From Chitinophagales bacterium (lineage in GTDB: Bacteria; Bacteroidota; Bacteroidia; Chitinophagales; Saprospiraceae): a stretch of 64,000 nucleotides of DNA. The notes below the pieces were generated by a model, which was not told the DNA's origin, made no database searches, and saw only the letters and a list, made by a program, of their open reading frames with translations. The stretch covers positions 1-64,000 of the forward strand of contig JAKSDI010000249.1 in NCBI GenBank assembly GCA_022360175.1, given 5' to 3'. The position numbers and the translations under genes are program-made. Of this stretch, positions 8,339 through 17,700 are shown piece by piece. Positions within the stretch are counted from its first letter, which is position 1. Each line of letters begins with the position of its first letter.

Positions 8339-9117
8339 GCCCGAATGTTTTGAGCTTTCTGTTGGGAAGCGATATTCGCGAAATCATAATGGGGATGAAG
8401 GCGTACTACTTCTCCAAATACCAGTATGCCCGGTGTACCCAATTGTTCCTTTTCTATGAGTTGGGGGAGGGTAGATGCTGTACCGAGTACCTTTTTTTCT
8501 CCAGGCAAAGAGCCTTTTTCAATAGCCATAGCAGGAAGATTGGCTTTTCCCGCTTCCTCAAATAGCTGAGCTATAGCAGCTACCTTTTTCATACCCATTA
8601 GTACAATGACTGTCGCGGAAGATTGCACTGCCAGTGAAAGATCATTAGATAAATTTCCAGATCGAGTTGTACCTGTGATTACCCAAAAACTTTCACTGTA
8701 TTCTCGTCGGGTAGGGGGCACTTGTTGCAACTCAGGAACAGCAATACAGCTTGAAATCCCGGGAATAATTTCAACTTTCATTCCTAGTTCGCGTATAAAC
8801 TGAGCTTCTTCCTGCCCTCTGCCAAAGACAAAAGGATCTCCTCCTTTTAATCTAACTACCTGGCCGTATTGGGTGGCGTAGTAGGCGATCAGTTCATTAA
8901 TGTTTTCCTGCCGCATTCTTGCCTGGCCTGCTCGCTTACCCACATATACTTTTACACAATCAGGAGCAGCCATCTCCAGTAGCTCTTTAGATGCCAGGGC
9001 ATCATAAAGTATAACAGGAGCTTTACGTATAGCTTCTGCTCCTTTTATTGTCAATAAGCCAGGATCGCCGGGCCCTGCACCTACTAGTTTGATAAGAGGT
9101 ATTGGATTATTGTTCAT
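8335..9117 (-). CDS. cobA: Uroporphyrinogen-III C-methyltransferase
   Basis: This protein has 260 residues from the ATG at 9117 (MNNNPIPLIKLVGAGPGDPGLLT). A TTG 27 bases further upstream is in frame but would start inside the preceding gene. Family motifs are all present: VGAGPGDPGLLT, YDALAS, RLKGGDPFVFGRG and the SAM-binding PGISS. It methylates uroporphyrinogen III twice with SAM to give precorrin-2, the entry to siroheme. It begins four bases after the sulfite reductase stop codon and overlaps the next gene by four bases, so the three are one operon dedicated to making active sulfite reductase. Confidence 0.93.
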   Translation of the reverse strand: MNNNPIPLIKLVGAGPGDPGLLTIKGAEAIRKAPVILYDALASKELLEMAAPDCVKVYVGKRAGQARMRQENINELIAYYATQYGQVVRLKGGDPFVFGRGQEEAQFIRELGMKVEIIPGISSCIAVPELQQVPPTRREYSESFWVITGTTRSGNLSNDLSLAVQSSATVIVLMGMKKVAAIAQLFEEAGKANLPAMAIEKGSLPGEKKVLGTASTLPQLIEKEQLGTPGILVFGEVVRLHPHYDFANIASQQKAQNIRA

Positions 9118-9121
9118 GAAA

Positions 9122-11281
9122 TTAAGCCTTGTAATAGTTTTCAATAACTAATTTTTCTTTTCCATCAGTTACGCGTAATTGTTGGTTGCGAATGGCTATT
9201 ACTGATTGAAAAAATTCTTGTGCATCCTGTAGATAATTACTGGCAAATTCTGCTGTGGGAGCCTGTTTTTTCATGCGGAGTACCCACTGGCTGAAATCGC
9301 CATATTCCCAGCTAATTTCATGGCTGTTTATATACTGTTGCTGAAAATCAGAAAGGATGCGAGAATGGGTGTTACATTTTACGTCTTTAGCAAGTAATAA
9401 TCCCTTGGCACCAATAATGAAAGCTTTGTAAGAATGATAAATACTATCTCCAAAAAAAGATTGTTGATGAGCTTCTTCTGCCAATTCTAATTTTTGACGG
9501 GCGTCTTCCAGGATTGTGCCCACTACATCTAGCGTAACTCCTGCACATTCTCCTACACCGATAGATTGCTTATAAGTGGTCTCTTGCCCCCAATCTATAT
9601 AATCAGATTCCTGGAGGTTTTCGGATTGTGCTAATGGCTTAAGTAAGGCATAGAAATAGCGCTTTCCCTGTGCGAGAAAGTATTGATTGAATTCCTGTCC
9701 GTTTTCTGCGTTTTGTTCGAAATCTAATAATAGAATGCGCAGCGCATCTGGAATTCTTCGGGTAGGAAGTTTAATAACTTTTTGTGCGATATAACCCTCA
9801 CCATCAGGCGAGACACCTCCGCCTAATACGATTTGCATAGCAGGGGCAATTAGAGAACCTATCCGGATGGAACTACCGTGAAATCCTATTTGCGCAGCCA
9901 TGTGCTGGCCACAGGAATTCATGCAGCCGCTAATTTTAATCCTGATATCAGAGTTTTCAATGAGATGTTCAAATTCACTGGCTAATACATGTTCCAGTAC
10001 TTCAGCCAGGCCTGTACTGTTAGTTACGCCTAGCGCGCAAGTATCAGTTCCTGGGCAAGCTGTAATATCTGCTATTGAATTAGCTCCAGGTAGAGCGAGT
10101 CCCAATTCATTCAATGCATGATATAGGCCTGGCAATGATGAGGGTTTTACATATCGAAGCAAGAAACCTTGCTGAATCGTTATTCTGATATCATCGGCAG
10201 CATATTTTTTGACTATCTGAGCAAATCTTCTGGCCGTCTCTGCATGGATGTCTCCTCTGGGAATTCGAACCCATACTCCTACATATCCATCTTGTTTTTG
10301 AGCGAAAGTATTCGTGCTTTTCCAGCCTTCATAGGCTATCGAATCAATAAAGATGCTTTTATCATCTTGATTTTCTTTTGGCAAATGAATTACAGGGTTA
10401 TACAGCGTAATATCAATTGGAATACGTTGTTTGGAAAGTGCTTTCCACTCTTCTTCAACTAATTCCATGAAGGCTTCTACTCCGATTTTTTTAACCAAAA
10501 ACTTCATTCTTGCTTTCTGACGCTTTTCCCGTTCACCATAACGGTCAAAAATTCGAATAGAAGCTTCTATGAAAGGCAGAATACGATCAGCCTCTAAAAA
10601 ATCAAATACCGGTTTGGCTACTATACCAACGGCACCTAAGCCTCCTGCAAGTACAACTTTAAAACCTCTTACAACTTGTCCGTCAACAGTTCGTAGCCGG
10701 GGAATAAAACCGAAGTCATGAAAATAAGTGAAAGCAGAGTCTTGATCACTGGAGGAGAAAGCTGGTTTTATCTTTCTACCCATTTCCTGACAAATGGGAT
10801 TTCTTAAAAAATATTCAAAAGTAGCTTGTACATACGGACTAACATCAAAGGCCTCCTCTGGATCAACGCCTGCTTTTGCAGAAGCAGTAATATTTCGTAT
10901 GGTATTGCCACAAGCTTCTCTGGCGGTTATTCCTGCTTCAGCCAAGTCCATCCATATCGAAGGAGAATCATCCAGCTTCACATAGTGCATCTGAATATTT
11001 TGGCGAGTAGTCAGGTGAAGATTTCCATTAGTATATTTTTCAGAAACATCTGCTAGTCTTGTCAATTGTGCAGCAGTAAGCCTTCCAAAGGGTATCTTGG
11101 TCCTAAACATTTGGACACCCAGTTGCCTTTGTCCATATACTCCTCTCGTGAGTCGGTAATGTTTGAAACGATCCTCATCTTCTTTTCCTTCATGGTATGC
11201 ATTGATTCGGTATTTCAATTCCTGAATATCCTTTTGATCTGCTTCAGGTAGATGTCTTAAGTGTTCTTTTGAAACTGTCAT
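9122..11281 (-). CDS. Ferredoxin-type sulfite reductase with a HEPN-like C-terminal extension
   Basis: The protein has 719 residues from the ATG at 11281 (MTVSKEHLRH). A TTG at 11356 is in frame but lies upstream of a terminator hairpin. Two nitrite/sulfite reductase half-repeats are visible, and the siroheme/[4Fe-4S] ligands are C409, C415, C453 and C457 (spacing Cx5C...Cx3C). It carries out six-electron reduction, and the company of cysH and siroheme genes makes sulfite the likely substrate rather than nitrite. After about residue 575 there is an extra region (AEEAHQQSFFGDSIYHSYKA then GAKGLLLAKDVKCNTHS) that looks like a HEPN-type helical bundle. It is not part of classical NirA/Sir and I see no catalytic RxxxxH motif in it. 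Expression is probably controlled by the upstream cysteine attenuator. Confidence 0.92.
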   Translation of the reverse strand: MTVSKEHLRHLPEADQKDIQELKYRINAYHEGKEDEDRFKHYRLTRGVYGQRQLGVQMFRTKIPFGRLTAAQLTRLADVSEKYTNGNLHLTTRQNIQMHYVKLDDSPSIWMDLAEAGITAREACGNTIRNITASAKAGVDPEEAFDVSPYVQATFEYFLRNPICQEMGRKIKPAFSSSDQDSAFTYFHDFGFIPRLRTVDGQVVRGFKVVLAGGLGAVGIVAKPVFDFLEADRILPFIEASIRIFDRYGEREKRQKARMKFLVKKIGVEAFMELVEEEWKALSKQRIPIDITLYNPVIHLPKENQDDKSIFIDSIAYEGWKSTNTFAQKQDGYVGVWVRIPRGDIHAETARRFAQIVKKYAADDIRITIQQGFLLRYVKPSSLPGLYHALNELGLALPGANSIADITACPGTDTCALGVTNSTGLAEVLEHVLASEFEHLIENSDIRIKISGCMNSCGQHMAAQIGFHGSSIRIGSLIAPAMQIVLGGGVSPDGEGYIAQKVIKLPTRRIPDALRILLLDFEQNAENGQEFNQYFLAQGKRYFYALLKPLAQSENLQESDYIDWGQETTYKQSIGVGECAGVTLDVVGTILEDARQKLELAEEAHQQSFFGDSIYHSYKAFIIGAKGLLLAKDVKCNTHSRILSDFQQQYINSHEISWEYGDFSQWVLRMKKQAPTAEFASNYLQDAQEFFQSVIAIRNQQLRVTDGKEKLVIENYYKA

Positions 11282-11305
11282 AGGAGAATTGGTTATAAAA
11301 AATAA

Positions 11306-11336
11306 AAGCCCTTTCTGGAAATATCCGAAAGGGCTT
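11306..11336 (-). terminator. Attenuator terminator ahead of the sulfite reductase gene
   Basis: A perfect 10-base stem AAGCCCTTTC/GAAAGGGCTT (11306-11315 with 11327-11336) is extended inside by GGA/TCC. On the minus strand a T-rich tract (TTTTATTTTTT) follows directly. It sits 25 bases before the sulfite reductase ATG, so it would end transcription before the operon unless prevented. Confidence 0.85.
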
Positions 11337-11359
11337 ATTGTATATTCTACAAACAAGTA

Positions 11360-11434
11360 TCATAGCCCATCCGGTAGTGTCATACAACACCAGTACATAT
11401 GGTAGCAACATAAATGGCGTGGACTATTATTCAT
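11360..11434 (-). CDS. Cysteine-rich leader peptide (24 residues)
   Basis: The ATG at 11432-11434 opens a 24-codon frame ending at TGA 11360-11362. The peptide begins MNNSPRHLCCYHMYWCC and ends MTLPDGL. Four of 24 residues are cysteine, in two adjacent pairs at positions 9-10 and 16-17, an extreme composition for chance. It lies between a good promoter and a terminator that precedes a cysteine-biosynthesis operon. The second Cys-Cys pair lies about 48 bases before the terminator's 5' arm, similar to the arrangement in known amino-acid leader peptides. It probably has no function as a protein and serves to sense charged tRNA-Cys. Too short for ordinary gene callers. Confidence 0.78.
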   Translation of the reverse strand: MNNSPRHLCCYHMYWCCMTLPDGL

Positions 11435-11546
11435 ACGGTGATCTTTTCTCAATATGAGCTCTCTTTATAAAAAGAAGAACCCCTATTGCGTGAATTATTA
11501 CTCTCTTCAATGGGATAGTGTATGTGCTACACTGCCATTGACAGGA

Positions 11547-11577
11547 CAAGTATAGGAAGTTTATCTGGATAAAACAA
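11547..11577 (-). promoter_or_regulatory. Promoter of the sulfur-assimilation operon
   Basis: On the minus strand TTG (11575-11577) is followed after exactly 20 bases by TATACTTG (11547-11554), a one-mismatch fit to the Bacteroidota -33/-7 promoter. Transcription would start near 11541, at the foot of the first leader hairpin. Confidence 0.6.
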
Positions 11578-11705
11578 TACTAATCCGATAGGATTTAAAT
11601 AAATTTATTTCAAAGAACCTGGTTTAATGTTTGTAATAGGTTGATATACAGTGGTTAATAGTATGTTTTAAGAAAGTGTTAAATCTCTTTAATAGGGACA
11701 AAAAG

Positions 11706-11735
11706 AAAAGGCTGCACCTGGAGGCGCAGCCTTTT
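11706..11735 (-). terminator. Intrinsic terminator of the giant SprB-repeat gene
   Basis: A perfect 10-base stem AAAAGGCTGC/GCAGCCTTTT (11706-11715 with 11726-11735), a 10-base loop and a T-rich tail on the minus strand, 30 bases past the stop codon at 11765. Confidence 0.87.
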
Positions 11736-11764
11736 CAACTTCAAGAGTGGTTATAGATTAAACT

Positions 11765-14700
11765 CTATGATTTAAGTAATTTAAGTACTTTCAATCCAGA
11801 CTTACTATATCTAATCTTTATGAAGTAAGTACCTGAAGGATATTCTGAGCAATCAATTTTAACACGATCTACATCGTCTGCTACATTCAGCAGCCTCATC
11901 TGTGCGCCATTTGCATTGACTACTTCTATTTCTACATCTTCTCCAAATGTTTCAAAGAGCTCTAATACCGCTGTTCCACTAACTGGATTAGGGTAGAGGA
12001 GGGCAATCTTGGAATCATTGTAGAAAATAGCATCCTTTATTTCAGAGAAGAATTCTGATCCATCAGGAGCAATTGCTTTCACTCTGTAGTAGTTATGGCC
12101 TCGTTTTGGATCGAGGTGCATATGATCATAATAACGCATGCTTCCCAGGTAAGCCCTTGGTTCATATGCTTGTCCAATCATATTGAAGGTTTCATTATCA
12201 ACAGAGTGCTGAACTTCAAATTCATAACCATCTAATATTTCTTCAAGCATCCAGCTAATTTGCACCTCACCTGCTACTTCATCCGTAATTTCTACGTTTA
12301 TCGGCAAGAGTCCCGCACAGTAAAGCGGGCTATTAGTTGCTGTGATTGTTTCTTCATCATAAGAAGTACAACCATTTTCAGTAACCTCTAATGTAATAGT
12401 GTAGATACCAGGAGAATTAATTGTAATAGGCACTTGCGATCCAGTAGCTGTTAGTGGATTAACGCCAGGGCTGAAGGTCCACTGAATATCAGCAGTAGGC
12501 CCTGCAGAAGCCGCAAAGAAGGTAGTTAATTCTCCAACGCATACAAAGTCAGGCCCTTGAATATCTGCAACAGCAACGCTTCCCACTTCTATGGTTACAA
12601 TATTACTTTCCAGATAAATGGTACAACACTCTCTTCTTGCACAACGCGCGAAGTAAGTTGTTTCTGAAAGTGGTCCAGGGTCGTAGCTTTCACCAGTTGC
12701 TCCTGGTATCACCACCCATGTTTGTATATTGAATGGACCAGGTACTGTGCTCATCATCCATAAGTACTCTATTGCGCCTGAACCTCCTGAAGGATATTCT
12801 ATATTTATTATTGGATCAGGATCATTACCAGGCCCGCACAAGAATTGATCAGGGCCAACAGTACCAGGATCAGTAATGTTATCACACTTAGGATAAAGCC
12901 CGGCATCAATAGTTAGGTTGACTTCTCCAGGCCCAATCGTGTAAACACCTGTCATACCCATTACAGGGTCTGCATCGCTATCTACAGCATCATTACTTCC
13001 CTGATCAGGGTCTGAAAAGTTAAGACCTGATGGTGGAATAAATAATACTTTGTAATCTCCAGGTATTACATCAAAGTAGTAATAACCATCTGCATCAGTG
13101 AAGGTTGTATCTATATTTGTAGGTGATGCTTCCCCTGGGATTTGTAATATGACCATTACACCGCCGATACCATCTTCATTAGGATCCTGGATTCCATCTC
13201 TGTCATCATCTTGCCATACGAAATCTCCTAGTTGAGCAGGTGGAGATAAGGTAACCATACAATTGGTAGTACATCCATTACCATCCGTTACCGTTACAGT
13301 ATAAGTGCCAGAAGTCAAACCAGTAGCTGTTAGGCCAGATTGCCCATCACTCCATTCTATTTGGAAAGGAGGTGTACCTCCGCTAACAGTAACGGTAGCT
13401 TCTCCATCATCTCCCAGAGATGTAATTTCATTAGTTACATCAATGCTACAAGTAGGAGTATCAAAAGAAGTAATAGTTACAGTTGCAGTTTCTGTACAGT
13501 CGTTAGCATCCGTTACGGTTACTGTATAGACTCCTGCAGCCAGGCCTGTATTGCTGGCAGTTGTTACTCCATTATTCCATTCGTAAGTATATGGAGGCGT
13601 ACCACCTGCTACTGTTGCTGAAACAGCTCCATCAGAAGAACCTTCACAGGTGCCTCCAACCATAGTAACAATATTTACGGATAAATCGTCTGGTTCATTG
13701 ATGGTAACTTCTACTGTATCTTCACAGCCATTGGCATCGCTTACAGTAGCGGTATAATTGCCAGCAGCAAGATCATTGACTGTAGCAGTTGTCTGCCCAC
13801 TGCTCCAAGAATAAGTATATGGAGGTGTACCACCATCTACACTAATTGTCGCAGAGCCATCTTCAAAACCAAAACAACTGACATCCGTTGTAGTAGTGCT
13901 CGCAATGGTAGCTACTAGCAATTGTGGTTGAGCTACACCTACTGTTTCTACTCCAGTACATCCCACAGCATCTGTTACTGTTACATCGTATACGCCAGCT
14001 GGAATATCCAATAAATCAGGAGTCGTTGCACCAGTGCTCCATAAGTAAGTGAAAGGAGGCGTACCACCAGCAACGATAACAGCTGCAGCTCCGTTGGCCT
14101 CACCAAAACAGTTAGGAGTTGTTGCAATTGGCGTTAGCATCAAACCAGGGAAATCTTCAACAGAGGTAGAACCGATTACTTCACATTCGTTTACATCAGT
14201 TACTGTTACAGTATAGGTTCCTGCAGGCAGGTTGCTGATGGTTTGAGTCGTTTCACCATTGTTCCACTCATAAGTATATGGAGGTGTACCACCACTAGGA
14301 TTGGCAGTGATAGAGCCATCACTTAGTCCGTCACAGAAGATATCCATCACATTGAAGTCAACGATCAGTTCTGCTGGCTGGTTGATAGTTACAGAAGCAG
14401 TTCCTGTACAGTTGTTAGCATCTGTGACTGTAAGTATATATGTACCTGCTGCCAGGCCGTTAATATCCGCAGTAGTACCACCATTACTCCATGCGTAAGT
14501 ATATGGAGGCGTGCCACCATTGACAGTAGCAGATGCGCTACCACTATTGTCTCCGAAACAGAATAAATCCTGACCAGTAATATTTACTACTATTTGGTTC
14601 GGCTCTGTTATTGTGATAGAAGCGGTTTCTGTACAAAGGTTAGCATCTGTAACGGTTAAAATATAAGTACCAGGAGCCAGATTATTAATGTCTGGCGTAG

Positions 14701-17700
14701 AAGGACCGTTGTTCCAGGCATAGGTATATGGAGGTGTACCACCACTAACAGTAGAAGTAACACTGCCATTATTAAAACCAAAGCAGCTAACATCTGTTCC
14801 GTTTAGATTAATCAGAATAGCTGGTGGTTCATTTACTGTAGTACTTCCAGTAACTTCACAGCCATTAGCATCTGTAACAGTTACCATATATACGCCTGCT
14901 ACAAGGCCAGTAATTTCGTTGGTAGTTTCACCATTACTCCATGCATAAGTATATGGAGGCGTACCACCAGAAGGTACTGCAAGTATACGTCCGGTATTTC
15001 CACCATTACAAAGAACATCACTAGGTGTAAGCATGATCTCAAAATCATCAATCACATCGATTGCGATAGTCTCTACTGCTGTACAACCATTAGCATCGGT
15101 TACTGTAACCGTATAAATACCTTCTGCCAGACCATCTATAGATTCAGTTGTTTCGCTATTATTCCAGATGTAAGTATATGGAGGTGTGCCACCTGTAGCT
15201 AAAACGGTTGCTGTACCTGTATTACCTTCACCACAGACAATTTCCGAACCTGTCACAACCAAATTGATAGCTGGAGATTCTGTGATAGTGAAGGAAGCCG
15301 TTGCGGTACAGTTGTTAGCATCTGTAACAGTAACTGTGTAAACACCTGAAGGTAGATTATTAACAGTTTGTGTAGTTGCGCCATTACTCCATAGGTAGGT
15401 ATAAGGCATCGTTCCGCCTGTAGGCATTGCCATCAGATTGCCATTGTTTTCACCAGGACAAATAGAAGGCGTACCATTGATTGTTACAGTTAGTAGTGGT
15501 GGCTGGCTAATAATAAATGTTTCTTCAACGGTACAGTTATTTGCATCTGTTACCGTTACAGAATAAACACCTGCAATAAGATTAGTAATTGAGGATGAAG
15601 TTGCACCAGTACTCCATAAATAAGTGTAAGGAGCGGTGCCACCAGTTGGAGTTACTGAGATTTCTCCAGTAGCTTCTCCAAAACATAGTACATTTTTAAC
15701 AATTGCATCAATATCGAGATCGTCAATAACATCTATTGTGATTGCATCACTGTCGGTACAACCATTAGCATCCATTACAACAACGGAATAGGTACCTTCA
15801 ACTAAGTTATTGATAGTAGCGGTAGTGGCACCTGTGTTCCAAAGATAAGAGAATGGAGGAGTGCCAGTAGAAACTACAGCTGTTGCAGATCCAGTATTTC
15901 CGGCTCCACAAACGATTTCTGTTCCTGTAGCTACAACTGTTACACCTGGAGCTTCATTAAGCGTTACACTTGCTACCGCTTCACAATCATTATCATCGGT
16001 GATTGTAACGGTATAAGTGCCAGCAGATAAACCAGAGATGAACTGAGCCATTTGTCCGGTACTCCATTCATAGATGTAAGGAGGCGTACCACCAGTACCC
16101 ATCGCCATTGCAGTACCCGTAGTTGCACCAGGGCAAACTACATTAGAACCAGTAGCCGAAGCTGTAAGTAATGGTGGTTCTACGATATTGAAAGACTCAG
16201 AAAGAACACATCCATTCTGATCAGTTACCGTAACAGAATAAAATCCTGCGGGAATATTTTCTAGTAGGGGAGTACCGGTCACGCCATTACTCCATTGATA
16301 ATCATAAGGAGGCGTACCACCCCATCCTTCTGCAAGAATGCTTCCAGTAGATTCACCAAAACAAAGTACGTGTTGTATCGCAATATCCAGCTCGAAATCA
16401 TCAATGATATCTACATCAATTTCTGCTACAGCAGTACATCCCAGTGCATCTGTAACTGTTATAGAATAATTTCCTTCCGGTAAATCAAAAATAGTAGGAG
16501 TATTACTACCTGTACTCCACTGATAAGAGTAAGGAGGTGTACCGCCACTAACTATAGCAGTTGCTTCCCCGTCGTTTTCTGCTCCACAAACAATTTCAGT
16601 ACCGTTAACACTAACTGAGATTTCAGGAGCTTCTATGATGGTCACTGATTCTGAATCCATACACCCGGCTGCATCGGTTACTGTAACGGTGTAAACACCA
16701 GCAGGCAGGTTGTCAATAGTAGCGGTAGTTGCACCTGTATTCCATAAATAGGAGTAAGGAGGCGTACCACCAGATGCTATTGCTGTTGCAGAACCTGTAG
16801 ATTCACCCACACAAACCATATCATCCGATATAATATCTACCATAACAGGAGGAGGTGTGGTTATGAAGATAGAGCCAGTCTGCTCACAACCATTTCCATC
16901 GGTAACGGTCACGCTATAAGTACCTCCTACGAGATTGATTGCCGTTTGTGTAGTCTGGCCATTGCTCCATGCATAGGTGAATGGCCCCTGGCCTTGTATA
17001 ATATTTACAGTAGCAGAGCCATTATTCCCATCACAGACGGTAACATTATTGCCTGTAATAGTAATAGCAAAAGCAGGTGCGCTGGTTACAACTGCATCTG
17101 CAATAGCTGTACAACCTGCACCGTCCGTTACCGTAACAAAATAAACACCTGGAGAAAGATTATTTATCGTTTGAGTACTGCCGCCATTGCTCCAATTATA
17201 AGAATATGGAGGAACTCCATTGGAAGGAACCGCAGTAACACTACCATCATTTTCATTAGGACAGGATTCTCCTGTTGGATTGGCAATGGCTGTTAAGCTA
17301 GAAGTAGGAGTGATTGTCACTTCATCTGTAGCCGTACAGTTATTAGCATCGGTGACGGTTACTGTATAGGTCCCAATTCCTAAGTTTGGAAGGAAAGGGC
17401 CTACTGCGCCGGTACTCCACTGATAAGTATAAGGAGGAGTGCCACCTGAAGCAGAAGCAGTAGCAGAGCCATCATTATCGCCAAGGCAATCAGGGTTGGT
17501 ACCTACCGCTACCACACTTAATGGTGGTGGAGCCTGTACTGTGCCTGTTGCGGTGTCCATGCAACCAGCAGCATCCGTCACAGTAACTGTATAAGTTCCT
17601 GGTGGCAAGCCTGTCTGAGTAGAGGTGGTTGCTCCATTATTCCACAGATAGGTATAAGGAGGTGTACCGCCATTGACATTAGCTTGCACCTGACCATCAT

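Larger units (their letters stand above)
11282..11541 (-). promoter_or_regulatory. 5' leader of the sulfur operon: cysteine-responsive transcription attenuator
   Basis: Transcription from the promoter at 11547-11577 would give a ~260-base leader. Its first 35 bases fold as a strong hairpin (11507-11513 with 11535-11541, plus six inner pairs). A 24-codon peptide with two Cys-Cys pairs follows at 11360-11434, then a terminator at 11306-11336. An alternative fold competes with the terminator: GGGCU (11364-11368) in the last sense codons of the peptide pairs with AGCCC (11331-11335) in the terminator's 5' arm, and an inner stem UUGUA/UACAA forms from 11348-11352 and 11338-11342. A ribosome stalled on the Cys codons leaves GGGCU free. 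A ribosome at the stop codon covers it. The elements are read directly; the mechanism is inferred by analogy with trp/his attenuation. Confidence 0.75.

Noticed and set aside
11282-11356. Longer N-terminus of sulfite reductase from a TTG at 11356
   Set aside because: The extension would translate through the terminator hairpin and is not family-like. The ATG at 11281 fits and the upstream sequence is better explained as an attenuator.
11340-11541. SAM, TPP or cobalamin riboswitch ahead of the sulfur operon
   Set aside because: None of the conserved core phrases I know for these classes is present; the Cys-rich short frame and competing stems explain the leader better.
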